DNA from: Urophycis tenuis
Lineage: Eukaryota > Chordata > Actinopteri > Gadiformes > Phycidae
Reading direction: 5' to 3'
Assembly (NCBI GenBank): GCA_036785325.1
Contig: JAXIVH010000319.1
Span: 2,501-66,500 of the forward strand
DNA: 64,000 bases
Made by a program: the position numbers and the translations under genes. Under the pieces are notes generated by a model, which saw only the letters and a list, made by a program, of their open reading frames with translations, was not told the DNA's origin and did no database searches. Below are positions 46,593-58,400 of the stretch, in pieces; the first letter of the stretch is position 1; the number at the start of each line of letters is the position of its first letter.

Positions 46593-47205
46593 CATAGACT
46601 GTATATAAATAATGGACAAACCCTCCGTGACGTCACCTATAGACATTCTTAACAGCGGAGATGAAGCCCAAATGGAGCTTCTGGGCGCCGCCATCTTGGA
46701 CATTTCAGTCTGTGTTCTAAGCCCGCCTACCTCCGGCCAGACCAATCAAAGCCTCGAATCCGTGAAGGTCATGCCGTGATGACAGATGGCAGCTGCCAAT
46801 CAAGTTGACCACGCCCTTAATTATTCATAAAATAAATCCTTCTCTGTGCATTAAACTAATGGATTCTAAAAAAATTCACCCCCCTCACAGTTGTCATGGA
46901 CTCGAACACTACTGAAAGACACCAAAACCGTTTTTTGAACCAGGCTGTAAACATGTTTATTTTGGCTGTAAAGTTGGACATTTTAACATGGGTGTCTATG
47001 GGAGTTGACTCCTTTCTGCAGCCAGCCTCATGCGGCCAGTTGAGGAACTGCAAGTTTTTGCACTTCCGCATGGGCTTCATTTTTCAGCATGGAATGTTGC
47101 CGCTTGGGTCCAACGCATATGAAGGGAGTTCCCTGAGGCTGAAGGCCAATATGTTGGCTTTAAACCTCCTCCACTCTAAAGCGTGAAACATAGGCCGCAA
47201 CAGCG
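46593..47205. mobile_element. Common fish MITE-like repeat
   Basis: Starts near CCATAGACTGTATATAAATA with TCCGTGACGTCACC and GCCGCCATCTTGGA, a frequently seen dispersed fish repeat. It abuts the last P2X7-like exon. The right end was not resolved and no protein domain is encoded. Confidence 0.5.
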
Positions 47206-47215
47206 TCTTCTTAAG

Positions 47216-47928
47216 GCCTAGTTATGCTTCGTTTATACTTCCGCGTCGACGCGACGCGTTGGGACGGCGGACCCACGGCGGACCCTTTGCGGACCCTTTA
47301 CGTCCTCGACGTGCACCTCCCCAAATCCTAGACGCGCGTCGAGGCGACGCCGTCCCAACGCGTTGGCTTTGGCTGTGATTGGTCCGCGAGCTACATTGGC
47401 TGGAGATCGCTTTTCCGGTTTCCACTCATAAACACCGCCACGGTGTAAACACAGCCTTGATAAATTCTTCGACTGATTGGCGACAACATATATATATATA
47501 TATATGTGTGTCCGTATGTAATGATCAGAATGGTCATTACATACGGATTACTAGCGAGTTAAAAAGCCGTTCTTGATAAAGAACGGTTATGTCACGTTAG
47601 ATCAAGACATTCAGAAAGTAATCCATAATAAACTACATAGCTGTATATTATATAAAGCAATCGTATCATATAGTCATATCTGTTGATAAAAACGTATAAA
47701 ACTTTTGCCTTCATTTCTACTCGAAACTTTTTTTTAACTCGCTACTAATCCGTATGTAATGACCAGAATGGTCTCGTCCCTCTACCGGTGTGGCAATGAA
47801 TTGCATTTGAGACGTAAACCCAACGCAATCCCTCCGCAGAAGTATCACGGGCTCATGACGGCGTCCGAGCAACGGCGTGGCCATTGCGTGATCACGACGC
47901 GATCCCTACGCTGAAGTATAAACCAGGC
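47216..47928. mobile_element. MITE with TTAAG flanks
   Basis: The left end GCCTAGTTATGCTTCGTTTA and right end, inverted GCCTGGTTTATACTTCAGCG, share GTTTATACTTC. It is flanked by TTAAG at 47211-47215 and 47929-47933. The GC-rich left flank (GCGTCGACGCGACGCG) is mirrored near the right end. TTA or TTAA targets fit Harbinger or piggyBac types; I cannot decide. Confidence 0.7.
47533..47763. mobile_element. MITE nested inside the 47216-47928 MITE
   Basis: The ends are inverted copies of GTCATTACATACGGATTA and GCGAGTTAAAAA. It is flanked by CAGAATG (47526-47532 and 47764-47770), extendable to CAGAATGGT. An inverse terminal piece, CCGTATGTAATGAT, also lies immediately left (47511-47525). Confidence 0.75.
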
Positions 47929-48142
47929 TTAAGGGTGGATGTTCGTATTGGGACGACGGGTCACTGGGCATAGGAATCTTCTGACGTTCCTCCAAGTTGG
48001 GCAGGGGGTTAGGCACTACTTTTTCAAAGAGGAGATGCATCAGGCTGAAGATATAGCCTAAAAGGAATATAATCTAGGTAAACTCCTCATGTAACAATGT
48101 ACAAAGTGTTTTATACATCAATAAATATTTTCTTACAACTTA

Positions 48143-48331
48143 CAGTATGTTGGTTGTGTTTTTACTGCTTTCACTGTGGAATCTTCCCCTTCATCTTCCT
48201 CCTCTACAGATAACCGAGGTCTTTTAGCTGGCGTTGGCTTGATTGGCGTAGAGGTCGAGGGTCCCCAAGGTGCATCATCGGTAGTTGTACGCACACTTAC
48301 AGAGCAGGCAGTAGTTTGTGTGCCTAAGGAA
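48143..48331 (-). pseudogene. Possible transposase N-terminal exon
   Basis: Between a CCTTAG acceptor and an ACT|GTAAGT donor the minus strand is open: GTQTTACSVSVRTTTDDAPW, then KPTPAKRPRLSVEEEDEGED. A TQT-rich start and a basic KRPRL plus acidic run resemble N-terminal exons of ISL2EU-type transposases. No catalytic motif is near, so the assignment is weak. Confidence 0.35.
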
Positions 48332-48699
48332 TATTACAGCATATTACTGTTTTGTTACACCATTTATGTGAAAAAAACAACAGAAGCCATCCAGTAATCT
48401 ATAGATTACTTCAGGTATGTAGAGTTGAAAATGAGTAGAGTAATTAAGTGTATATACTATGGCTGGCAAGTTGTGCTGAAAACAATAGTACACAGACCGT
48501 AGCAAACATTTGAAGTTTTAATTAGTTCATAAAATATACTAGAAGGTGCATGAACTATTTAGATTTTTGCAAACCCTATTGTATAAATATGACATGTCGA
48601 TGAACTGAGTTTACTTGGTTTAGCCACCATTATCAACACTGCATGATCAGAACAAAAGTTACTTGACACATGAGCATTTGAAAAATGAATGAAATCACA

Positions 48700-48787
48700 A
48701 ACAGGTGGAGGTCAATCCCCACCTCATACTCTGGGTGCTCTCATTCCTGACAGACAGACACCAGAGAGTGAGAGTTAACAGTCACAT
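48700..48787 (+). pseudogene. LINE RT scrap
   Basis: QVEVNPHLILWVLSFLTDRH then QRVRVN matches the segment after the first RT Asp in fish LINEs (HPSLCDWLLDFLTGRPQSVR in the copy at 44.85 kb). Confidence 0.7.
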
Positions 48788-49045
48788 CAGCTCAGGGGTG
48801 GCCTACTGGTTAGGGGTTCGGACTTGGTTCGGACCCTGACCAGTACGAACGGCTGAAGTGCCCTTGAGCAACCTAACCCCTCATTGCTCCCCGAGCGCCG
48901 CTGTTGCAGGCAGCTCACTGCATTGGGTTTAAGTGTGTGCTTCACCTCACTGTGTGCTTCACCATCACTGTGTTCTGAGTGTTTCACTAATTCACGATTG
49001 TGTTAAATGCAGAGACCAAATTTCCCTCACGGAATCAAAGGAGTA
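48788..49045 (+). mobile_element. tRNA-headed SINE with LINE-type tail
   Basis: The head has GTGGCCTACTGGTTAGGGGT and TTCGGACCC. The body is the familiar fish SINE sequence AGTGCCCTTGAGCAA and GCTCCCCGAGCGCCGCTGTT. The tail is CAAATTTCCCTCACGGAATC. Confidence 0.8.
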
Positions 49046-49404
49046 ATTCTTCTTCCAGAGCAATTCTTTTTCGGGCCAGACGGAGCCATGGAGGGGGGCG
49101 GGGGGAGGGGTCAGGGGGGGCCGTGCAGCTAGAATGACGACATAAGTGGGATGATTCCGGCTCAGGTTCTGGTTCTGTTGGTTAGCATGGTGGCAGGTGA
49201 TGGAGGGAGGTTTGGAGCAGCGCTGGAGGTTCTAGCGCAGCTGTATGGTGTTGGCTCTTGTTGGAAACACAAGCGACTTCAGTTCCAGTTTAGAGACGCG
49301 GTTTGAACAGCTTCAAATGATCCTGAAGATACAAAGAGCTCTTTGATTTTTCTTTTTTACTGTTTTTCTTTTCCCTTTTACCATTCCACTGGAGTATTTG
49401 TAAC

Positions 49405-49444
49405 AAAAGCAATTTCCCTCTGGGATTATTAAAGTATTTCTGTC
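49405..49444 (+). mobile_element. LINE 3' tail
   Basis: CAATTTCCCTCTGGGATTAT then TAAAGTATTTCTGTC; the upstream 250 bp shows no RT motif. The LTR at 49445 is inserted in this tail. Confidence 0.7.
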
Positions 49445-50149
49445 TGTGACGGAGCGCCTTTGAACGCCCCGTCATTCCCCGACAACACGGGCTCGCACTC
49501 GGAGAGAGCCGTTGCCGGGAGCACATGCAGAGCTCTCCCCGTTCCAGTGGAGCCCATCGGGAAGCAAGAGGAGACACACTCACCTGCTGCCGCGGTCGCA
49601 GTTGGTCTCGGGGCCAAGCCGAGGCACTGCCGGAGTGCTGCCGTAAATAGCGCTAGTGGCGCGCTACGGCTGGTCAGGTGACCATGGACTCCACCATTAA
49701 AGGGGACTTGGGGAGTTTTGCCCGGTGTATTGTGTCCGGGCGTATGCAAACGGTGGGGAAAGTGTTTTATATGTTGTGGTTACCAGTTGTCCACCATCTG
49801 TGGGGATGGATGTGGTTTGGGTGAACCACAATTCTTAAAATCCTAGGCTAGGCTAAAACCCCCTGCCAATTAGGAGTTGGTTTGCCCGGGGGAGGGGCTT
49901 AGGGGGTTATATAAGAAGAGCCCAGGGGGAGGGGGGGACCATGATGCTACCTGTGGTCCTTGCTCGACACAAGGACCCAAATACAGTGTTTGTTTTTTTT
50001 TTGTACCGGTACGTGTATTTTGTGACCAATTTTTGTCTTCCACTGGGTGTTTGGGTTTGGGGGTTTTGTTTTTCTTAAATAAATATCACCACACCAAAGT
50101 TCACGGGTGAGCCATCATTTTCCAACGCACAGAAAACGAACCTGTGACA
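49445..50149 (+). mobile_element. Solo LTR (705 bp) with CTGTC target duplication
   Basis: Starts TGTGACGGAGCGCC and ends GAACCTGTGACA, flanked by CTGTC at 49440-49444 and 50150-50154. A TATA-like GTTATATAAG (49906) and AAATAAATATC poly(A) region (50077) are in order. Confidence 0.85.
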
Positions 50150-50195
50150 CTGTCTGTATACTGACGACATATATCAACAGACAGACAATGTGAGA

Positions 50196-50390
50196 AATAC
50201 ATCAACACTGTTGTGAATCCATTAACACTGTTATGAATCCATCAACATTGTTATGAATACATCAACCCTGTTATGAATTCATCAACATTTATGAATTCGT
50301 CCACCCTGTTATGAATCCAGCAACACTGTTATGAATACATCCACAACAATGTTATAAATACATCAATAACATTGTTATGGATACATCATA
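50196..50390. repeat. Degenerate ~20-23-bp minisatellite
   Basis: Repeats of ATGAATCCATCAACACTGTT with many variants, about nine units. Confidence 0.8.
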
Positions 50391-50667
50391 CATCCCGAGT
50401 TTTCCTTTTGCATCAAGCAGCAAAACAGTTGTAGTGTGACATGTTTGAGTTCATTGGCCAGACATCGGTCCTGTCATGTGACCACTGGGCGTGTGCACAT
50501 CGCTATGACAATGCTGAAACGATAAATGGTGCAGCTCCACAACATATTATTACATATTCACATGTACATTTTTGTTAATTTAGCAATTCAAATGTGAAAA
50601 TGTTTTGCTGTTTGAAGAATGGTGGAATATGGTATATAGCCCTCAATCAAACTAAACAGACACTTAC

Positions 50668-51125
50668 AATTCTTTAGAGTAGATCTTAGGACAGGAAGCT
50701 TTCTCATCTCCATGGTCAGTGTCTCCTTCAGCTGATCAAGGAATCTCACCAAGGTCCTTACGTATGATGGAGGATGGACCTCCACCGTTGTCCAGTCCCT
50801 GGTGTGTGGATGATTGTTCAGCGATCTGAAGGTCTGGAGGAAGTGGAGGTGGTCTTCAGTGGGTGACAGCTGCTTCACCTCTGAGCTTCTATTGGTCAGA
50901 TCTTTTATTTCCTGCTCCAGCTCATTGATGAGGCCTTCAGCTTCTTTCTCTGTGGATTTCACTTTCTCTAACTGTTCGGTTGAGATCATCCTGCCACTTT
51001 TTAATGCAGTGCATCAGAGCAGTGAAGACCTGCACACCATCAGCTAGCTCTCTGTCTGCTTTTGCTTTGCTGCAATTGACTGTGTCTTTGATCTCCTGAA
51101 TCTTTTGTAGTTTCTCGTGGATCAC
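50668..51125 (-). pseudogene. TRIM-family coiled-coil exon (finTRIM-like), frameshifted
   Basis: After a TTCAGCAG acceptor (ending 51126) the minus strand reads VIHEKLQKIQEIKDTVNCSK, AKADRELADGVQVFTALMHC and KKWQDDLNRTVRE. A frame change near 50965 leads to KSTEKEAEGLINELEQEIKD, LTNRSSEVKQLSPTEDHLHF, LQTFRSLNNHPHTRDWTTVE and MRKLPVLRSTLKN at an AATT|GTAAGTG donor. This is the coiled-coil region between B-box and B30.2/SPRY in fish TRIM E3 ubiquitin ligases, used for dimerisation. No RING, B-box or B30.2 exon was seen. It is either one exon of a larger gene with a sequence error, or a pseudogene fragment. Confidence 0.75.
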
Positions 51126-51671
51126 CTGCTGAACATCAGAATCTAAAATGCTGTGGGGTGGTTTTACTTGACATACACGGCGAGATCAATAGAAGGTATA
51201 TGACCAAATGACAAATACTCACTCAGAAACAACCCGAAAGAGAGGAATTGGTGGTATTTTGATTCCACAAGTGCTTCTCTTTGGGGTTCTCTTGAATGTG
51301 TCATTCCTTCAACCCCAAGCCAAAATGTGACAGGACGTGATGGATGTGTCATCACGATAACCCTACCTTGAGCATTTACTTGTCTTATTCAAACTTAGTA
51401 AGTGCTTCTTGTTGGGGTAGTTTTATTTGAATTACATAGTGAGATCTGGTAAATGTCTACAAACCTTGACGAATACCCCAAGACAAACAAGGGACACAGT
51501 TGTCACATTTATTACCTTAACTTGAGCATTGACTTGTCTTGTTAAAATTTAGTAGGTGCTACTTGTTGGGGTAGTTTTACTTGATATACACGGCGAGATC
51601 GATAGAATTTATCTGACCATTGACAAAAACTCCAAGATGACCTGAAATAGAGGTAATGGTGTAGTGCCCTG
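51126..51671. repeat. Start of the ~250-bp satellite, next to the TRIM acceptor
   Basis: The first monomers begin right at the TRIM intron edge (CTGCTGAACATCAGAATCTA). The first ~100 bp recurs at 52496-52600, after the inserted element. About two diverged monomers are present. Confidence 0.8.
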
Positions 51672-52497
51672 CAGGGGCCTATTATCTGGGCCCGAGCCCG
51701 GCCCGAGCCCGGCCCTGGCCCGAGAGGGTCGAGCCCCAGCCCGGCCCGGTCCGACAGGTTTTCAGAATTCTCAGGCCCGAACCCAAATCAAGCCCGACTT
51801 TTTTTTCTCTTTTTTTAACCTCTCGTTCGTCCGTAACATAATGTTTTAGCGTCATAGAATGCTATATTCATTGGGTGCATTCGTAAATTTCATCTGTCGC
51901 TCTGAAAATGGGATAACGCTCTGCAGTTAGAAAAAAACTGAATTCTATTTTTCTGTGAATAAACGAACGGTTTCTGACCGATGAAAGTGGACATAAAAGA
52001 GCAGGTTAAAATAGGGGCTCATGTTTCGATCAGCAGCTTGAGAACTCGTTCATATAGGCGCAGTTATAGACCACAGACCTTGCATACAACACGCTGAACG
52101 AACCCGGTTGGCCCACCTTGAAGGGTTGTAATAAGATGAAACTTAGTCCAGAACGGAGCTTTTCCCTTGCTGCTGTTCACTCTCTTCAATTTGCCATTTT
52201 CAGTCTTTTTCTTTATGTCGTTCTCTATGTTGGTGGTGGGAGTCGGGAAGTCACGTGAATCGGATGTGTATGTATGTGTTTAAGTGAGGTAGGACTACAG
52301 AAGGGAGGCGGGGCAGAGCAGCTGCTGCTGCGTTCAATTGTTTTCATTTAAACACAACACAGTTCTTTAATTAGCAGGTTTTAAAAAAAGGAAATGAATT
52401 AAATTGAAAAATAAATCAATAATAATAATTAAAAACTAAAAAAAAAATGTGTCCGAGGTAATTTTACGGTCGTCAGCCCGAAGCCCAACTTCAGCCC
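51672..52497. mobile_element. Probable hAT-type non-autonomous element in the satellite
   Basis: The left end is CAGGGGCCTATTATCTGGGC with GCCCGAGCCCGG repeats. The right end, inverted, is CAGGGCTGAAGTTGGGCTTC. The GC-rich ends and AT-rich body resemble fish hAT MITEs. No matching 8-bp duplication was found and the right flank is a duplicated copy of the TRIM-proximal sequence. Confidence 0.5.
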
Positions 52498-55400
52498 TGC
52501 TGAACATCAGAATCTAAAATGCTTTGGGGTGGTTTTACTTGACATACACGGCGAGATCAATAGAAGGTATATGACCAAATGACAAATACTCCAAGGTAAC
52601 CTGAAATAGAGACATCGGTGGTATTTTCGTTCCATAAGTGCTTCTCTTTGGGGTGGTCTTGAATTTGTCTTTCCTTAGACCCCAAGCCACTAAGTGATGG
52701 ATTTGTCATCACTGTTACCCTACATACACGTTGAGGTCTATTGAATGTATATGACCATTGAAACATACTACAAGATAACATGAAATAGAGGCATTGGTGG
52801 TATTTTGATTGCATTCTCTTTGGGGTTGTCTTGAATGTGTCTCTCCTTCAACCCCAAGACATTCCATGCAACTAAGGGACTCAGTTGTCATCTTTATTAC
52901 CCTAACTTGAGCATTGACTTGCCTTGTTAAAATTTAGTAAGTGCTACTTGTTGGGATAATTTCACTTGACATACACGACGACACAGATGTTATGCATCTG
53001 ACCATTGACAAAAACTCAAAGATAACCTGAAATAGAGGCATTGGTGGTATTTTGATTCTGTAAGTGCTTCTCTTTGGGGTTGTCTTGAAAGTGTCTTTCC
53101 TTCAACGCCAAAGCATTATGTGAAACTAAGTGATAGATTCGTCATAACTATTACCCTAACTTGAGCTTCCACTTGTCTTTGTCAATTGAAGTAAGTTCTA
53201 CTTGTTAGCGTAGTTTTACTTGACTTAACAGCCCGATCCAGGGAATGCAAACAAAACTCGACAAATACAACAAGATAACCTGAAATAGAGGCATTGATGG
53301 TATTTTGATTGCATAAGTGCTTCTCTTTGGGGTTGTCTTGAATGTGTCTCTCCTTCAACCCCAAGACATTCCATGCAACTAAGGGACTCAGTTGTCATCT
53401 TTATTACCCTAACTTGAGCATCGACTCTCCTATTTAAAATTTAGTAAGTGCTACTTGTTGGGGTAGTTTCACTTGACATGCACGACGAGACCGATGGAGT
53501 GTATCTGACCATTGACAAAAACTCAAAGATAACCTGAAATAGAGGCATTGGTGGTATTTTGATTCCGTAAGTGCTTCTCTTTGGGGTTGTCTTGAACGTG
53601 TCTTTCGTTCAACGCCAAAGCATTATGTGAAACTAAGTGATAGATTTGTCATACTTATTACCCTAACTTGAGCATTGACTTGTCTTTCTCAATTGAAGTA
53701 AGTGCTACTTGTTGGGGTAGTTTTACTTTATTTAAAAAGCCTGATCCAGTGAATGTAAACAAAACTTGACAAATACAACAAGATAACCTTGAATAGAGGC
53801 ATTGGTGGTATTTTGATTGCATAAGAGCTTCTCTTTGGGGTTCTCTTGATTTTCACCTCATCAAATGCAAATTGATGCAATGTTTTTGTGATGGGGCATT
53901 GTCCATCCTGATTGCTTGGGTCATTTGCAAACTGTCAATCAAATAACTGAAACTTTTCAAACAAAAGAAAAAGGGGTGGCCCTTTCAGAGAATCGTGTAT
54001 ATGAGGTGAACAGATTCTGGCAAGGGACATCACTCCTTCATTTTTGCAAGATGAGACTACACTGAGGAGACGACATGGGATCCAATCTGGGCATGGAGTA
54101 AGTTTCCTGATTTGGGAAAGCCTTCAAGTTATATTTAAATACACTAACCTCGAACCGTCCTTGATTGCTGGATGCATTTGTCAAATTTGTTACCCTAACT
54201 TGAGCATTGACTTGTCTCGTTCAAATTTAGTAAGTGCTTCTTGTTGGGGTAGTTTTACTTGACATACACAGCAATATTGATAGAATATATATGAAAATTG
54301 AGAAATACTTCAAGATAACCTGAAATAGCGGCATTGGTGCTATTTTGATTGCATAAGTGCTTCTCTTTGGGGTTGTCTTGAACGTGTCTTTCCTTCAACG
54401 CCAAGACATTCCATGCAACTAAGGGACTCAGTTGTCATACTTATTACCCTAACTTGAGCATTGACTTGTCTTTCTCAATTGAAGTAAGTGCTACTTGTTG
54501 GGGTAGTTTCACTTGACATGCACGACGAGACCGATGGAGTGTATCTCACCATTGACAAAAACTCCAAGATAACCTGAAATAGAAGCATTGGTGGTATTTT
54601 GATTCCGTAAGTGCTTCTCTTTGGGGTTGTCTTGAACGTGTCTCTGCTTCAACCCCAAGACATTCCATGCAACTAAGGGACCCAATTGTCATTTTTATTA
54701 CCCTAACTTGAGCATTGACTTGCCTTGTTAAAATTTAGTAAGTGCTACTTGTTGGGGTAGTTTCACTTGACATGCACAACGAGACCGATGGAGTGTATCA
54801 GACCATTGACAAAAACTCCAAGATAACCTGAAATAGAGGCATTGGTGGTATTTTGATTCCGTAAGTGCTTCTCTTTGGGGTTGTCTTGAACGTGTCTCTG
54901 CTTCAACCCCAAGACATTCCATGCAACTAAGGGACTCAGTTGTCATCTTTATTACCCTAACTTGAGCATTGACTTGTTAAAATTTAGTAAGTGCTACTTG
55001 TTGGGGTAATTTCACTTGACATACACGACGACACAGATGTTATGTATCTGACCATTGACAAAAACTCAAAGATAACCTGAAATAGAGGCATTGGTGGTAT
55101 TTTGATTCCGTAAGTGCTTCTCTTTGGGGTTGTCTTGAACGTGTCTTTCGTTCAACGCCAAAGCATTATGTGAAACTAAGTGATAGATTTGTCATACTTA
55201 TTACCCTAACTTGAGCATTGACTTGTCTTTCTCAATGGAAGTAAGTGCTACTTGTTGGGGTAGTTTTACTTTATTTAAAAAGCCTGATCCAGTGAATGTA
55301 AACAAAACTTGACAAATACAACAAGATAACCTTGAATAGGGGCATTGGTGGTATTTTGATTGCACAAGAGCTTCTCTTTGGGGTTCTCATGATTTTCACC

Positions 55401-58400
55401 TCATCAAATGCAAATTGATGAAATGTTTTTGTGATGGGGCATTGTCCATCCTGATTGCTTGGGTCATTTGCAAACTGTCAATCAAATAACTGAAACTTTT
55501 CAGACAAAAGAAAAAGGGGTGGCCCTTTCACAGAATCGTGTATATGAGGTGAACAGATTCTGGCAAGAGACATCACTCCTTCATTTTTGCAAGATGAGAC
55601 TACTGAGGAGACGACATGGGATCCAATCTGGGCATGGAGTAAGTTTCCTGATTTGGGAAAGCCTTCAAGTTATATTTAAATACACTAACCTCGAACCGTC
55701 CTTGATTGCTGGATGCATTTCTCAAATTTGTTACCCTAACTTGAGCATTGACTTGTCTCGTTCAAATTTAGTAAGTGCTTCTTGTTGGGGTAGTTTTACT
55801 TGACATACACAGCAATATTGATAGAATATATATGAAAATTGAGAAATACTTCAAGATAACCTGAAATAGCGGCATTGGTGCTATTTTGATTGCATAAGTG
55901 CTTCTCTTTGGGGTTGTCTTGAACGTGTCTTTCCTTCAACGCCAAGACATTCCATGCAACTAAGGGACTCAGTTGTCATACTTATTACCCTAACTTGAGC
56001 ATTGACTTGTCTTTCTCAATTGAAGTAAGTGCTACTTGTTGGGGTAGTTTTACTTGACTTAAACAGCCTGATCAAGTGAATGCAAACAAAACTCGACAAA
56101 TACAACAAGATAACCTTGAATAGAGGCATTGGTGGTATTTTGATTACATAAGTGCTTCTCTTTGGGGTTGTCTTGAATGTGTCTCTCCTTCAACCCCAAG
56201 ACATTCCATGCAACTAAGGGACTCAGTTGTCATCTTTATTACCCTAACTTGAGCATCGACTCTCCTATTTAAAATTTAGTAAGTGCTACTTGTTGGGGTA
56301 GTTTCACTTGACATGCACGACGAGACCGATGGAGTGTATCTGACCATTGACAAAAACTCCAAGATAACCTGAAATAGAGGCATTGGTGGTATTTTGATTC
56401 CGTAAGTGCTTCTCTTTGGGGTTGTCTTGAACGTGTCTTTCCTTCAACGCCAAAGCATTATGTGAAACTAAGTGATAGATTTGTCATACTTATTACCCTA
56501 ACTTGAGCATTGACTTGTCTTTCTCAATTGAAGTAAGTGCCACTTGTTGGGGGTAGTTTTACTTTATTTAAAAAGCCTGATCCAGTGAATGTAAACAAAA
56601 CTTGACAAATACAACAAGATAACCTTGAATAGAGGCATTGGTGGTATTTTGATTGCATAAGAGCTTCTCTTTGGGGTTCTCTTGATTTTCACCTCATCAA
56701 ATGCAAATTGATGCAATGTTTTTGTGATGGGGCATTGTCCATCCTGATTGCTTGGGTCATTTGCAAACTGTCAATCAAATAACTGAAACTTTTCAAACAA
56801 AAGAAAAAGGGGTGGCCCTTTCAGAGAATCGTGTATATGAGGTGAACAGATTCTGGCAAGGGACATCACTCCTTCATTTTTGCAAGATGAGACTACACTG
56901 AGGAGACGACATGGGATCCAATCTGGGCATGGAGTAAGTTTCCTGATTTGGGAAAGCCTTCAAGTTATATTTAAATACACTAACCTCGAACCGTCCTTGA
57001 TTGCTGGATGCATTTGTCAAATTTGTTACCCTAACTTGAGCATTGACTTGTCTCGTTCAAATTTAGTAAGTGCTTCTTGTTGGGGTAGTTTTACTTGACA
57101 TACACAGCAATATTGATAGAATATATATGAAAATTGAGAAATACTTCAAGATAACCTGAAGTAGCGGCATTGGTGGTATTTTGATTGCATAAGTGCTTCT
57201 CTTTGGGGTTGTCTTGAACGTGTCTTTCCTTCAACGCCAAGACATTCCATGCAACTAAGGGACTCAGTTGTCATACTTATTACCCTAACTTGAGCATTGA
57301 CTTGTCTTTCTCAATTGAAGTAAGTGCTACTTGTTGGGGTAGTTTCACTTGACATGCACGACGAGACCGATGGAGTGTATCTCACCATTGACAAAAACTC
57401 CAAGATAACCTGAAATAGAAGCATTGGTGGTATTTTGATTCCGTAAGTGCTTCTCTTTGGGGTTGTCTTGAACGTGTCTCTGCTTCAACCCCAAGACATT
57501 CCATGCAACTAAGGGACCCAATTGTCATTTTTATTACCCTAACTTGAGCATTGACTTGCCTTGTTAAAATTTAGTAAGTGCTACTTGTTGGGGTAGTTTC
57601 ACTTGACATGCACAACGAGACCGATGGAGTGTATCAGACCATTGACAAAAACTCCAAGATAACCTGAAATAGAGGCATTGGTGGTATTTTGATTCCGTAA
57701 GTGCTTCTCTTTGGGGTTGTCTTGAACGTGTCTCTGCTTCAACCCCAAGACATTCCATGCAACTAAGGGACTCAGTTGTCATCTTTATTACCCTAACTTG
57801 AGCATTGACTTGTTAAAATTTAGTAAGTGCTACTTGTTGGGGTAATTTCACTTGACATACACGACGACACAGATGTTATGTATCTGACCATTGACAAAAA
57901 CTCAAAGATAACCTGAAATAGAGGCATTGGTGGTATTTTGATTCCGTAAGTGCTTCTCTTTGGGGTTGTCTTGAACGTGTCTTTCGTTCAACGCCAAAGC
58001 ATTATGTGAAACTAAGTGATAGATTTGTCATACTTATTACCCTAACTTGAGCATTGACTTGTCTTTCTCAATGGAAGTAAGTGCCACTTGTTGGGGTAGT
58101 TTTACTTTATTTAAAAAGCCTGATCCAGTGAATGTAAACAAAACTTGACAAATACAACAAGATAACCTTGAATAGAGGCATTGGTGGTATTTTGATTGCA
58201 TAAGAGCTTCTCTTTGGGGTTCTCTTGATTTTCACCTCATCAAATGCAAATTGATGCAATGTTTTTGTGATGGGGCATTGTCCATCCTGATTGCTTGGGT
58301 CATTTGCAAACTGTCAATCAAATAACTGAAACTTTTCAGACAAAAGAAAAAGGGGTGGCCCTTTCACAGAATCGTGTATATGAGGTGAACAGATTCTGGC

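Noticed and set aside
47500..47520. TATATATATATATATATG as a promoter
   Set aside because: It is a short AT microsatellite at a MITE junction with no gene downstream.
50196..50390. Regularly spaced repeats as a CRISPR-like array
   Set aside because: Units are about 20-23 bp, degenerate and head to tail without unique spacers, in a fish-like genome.
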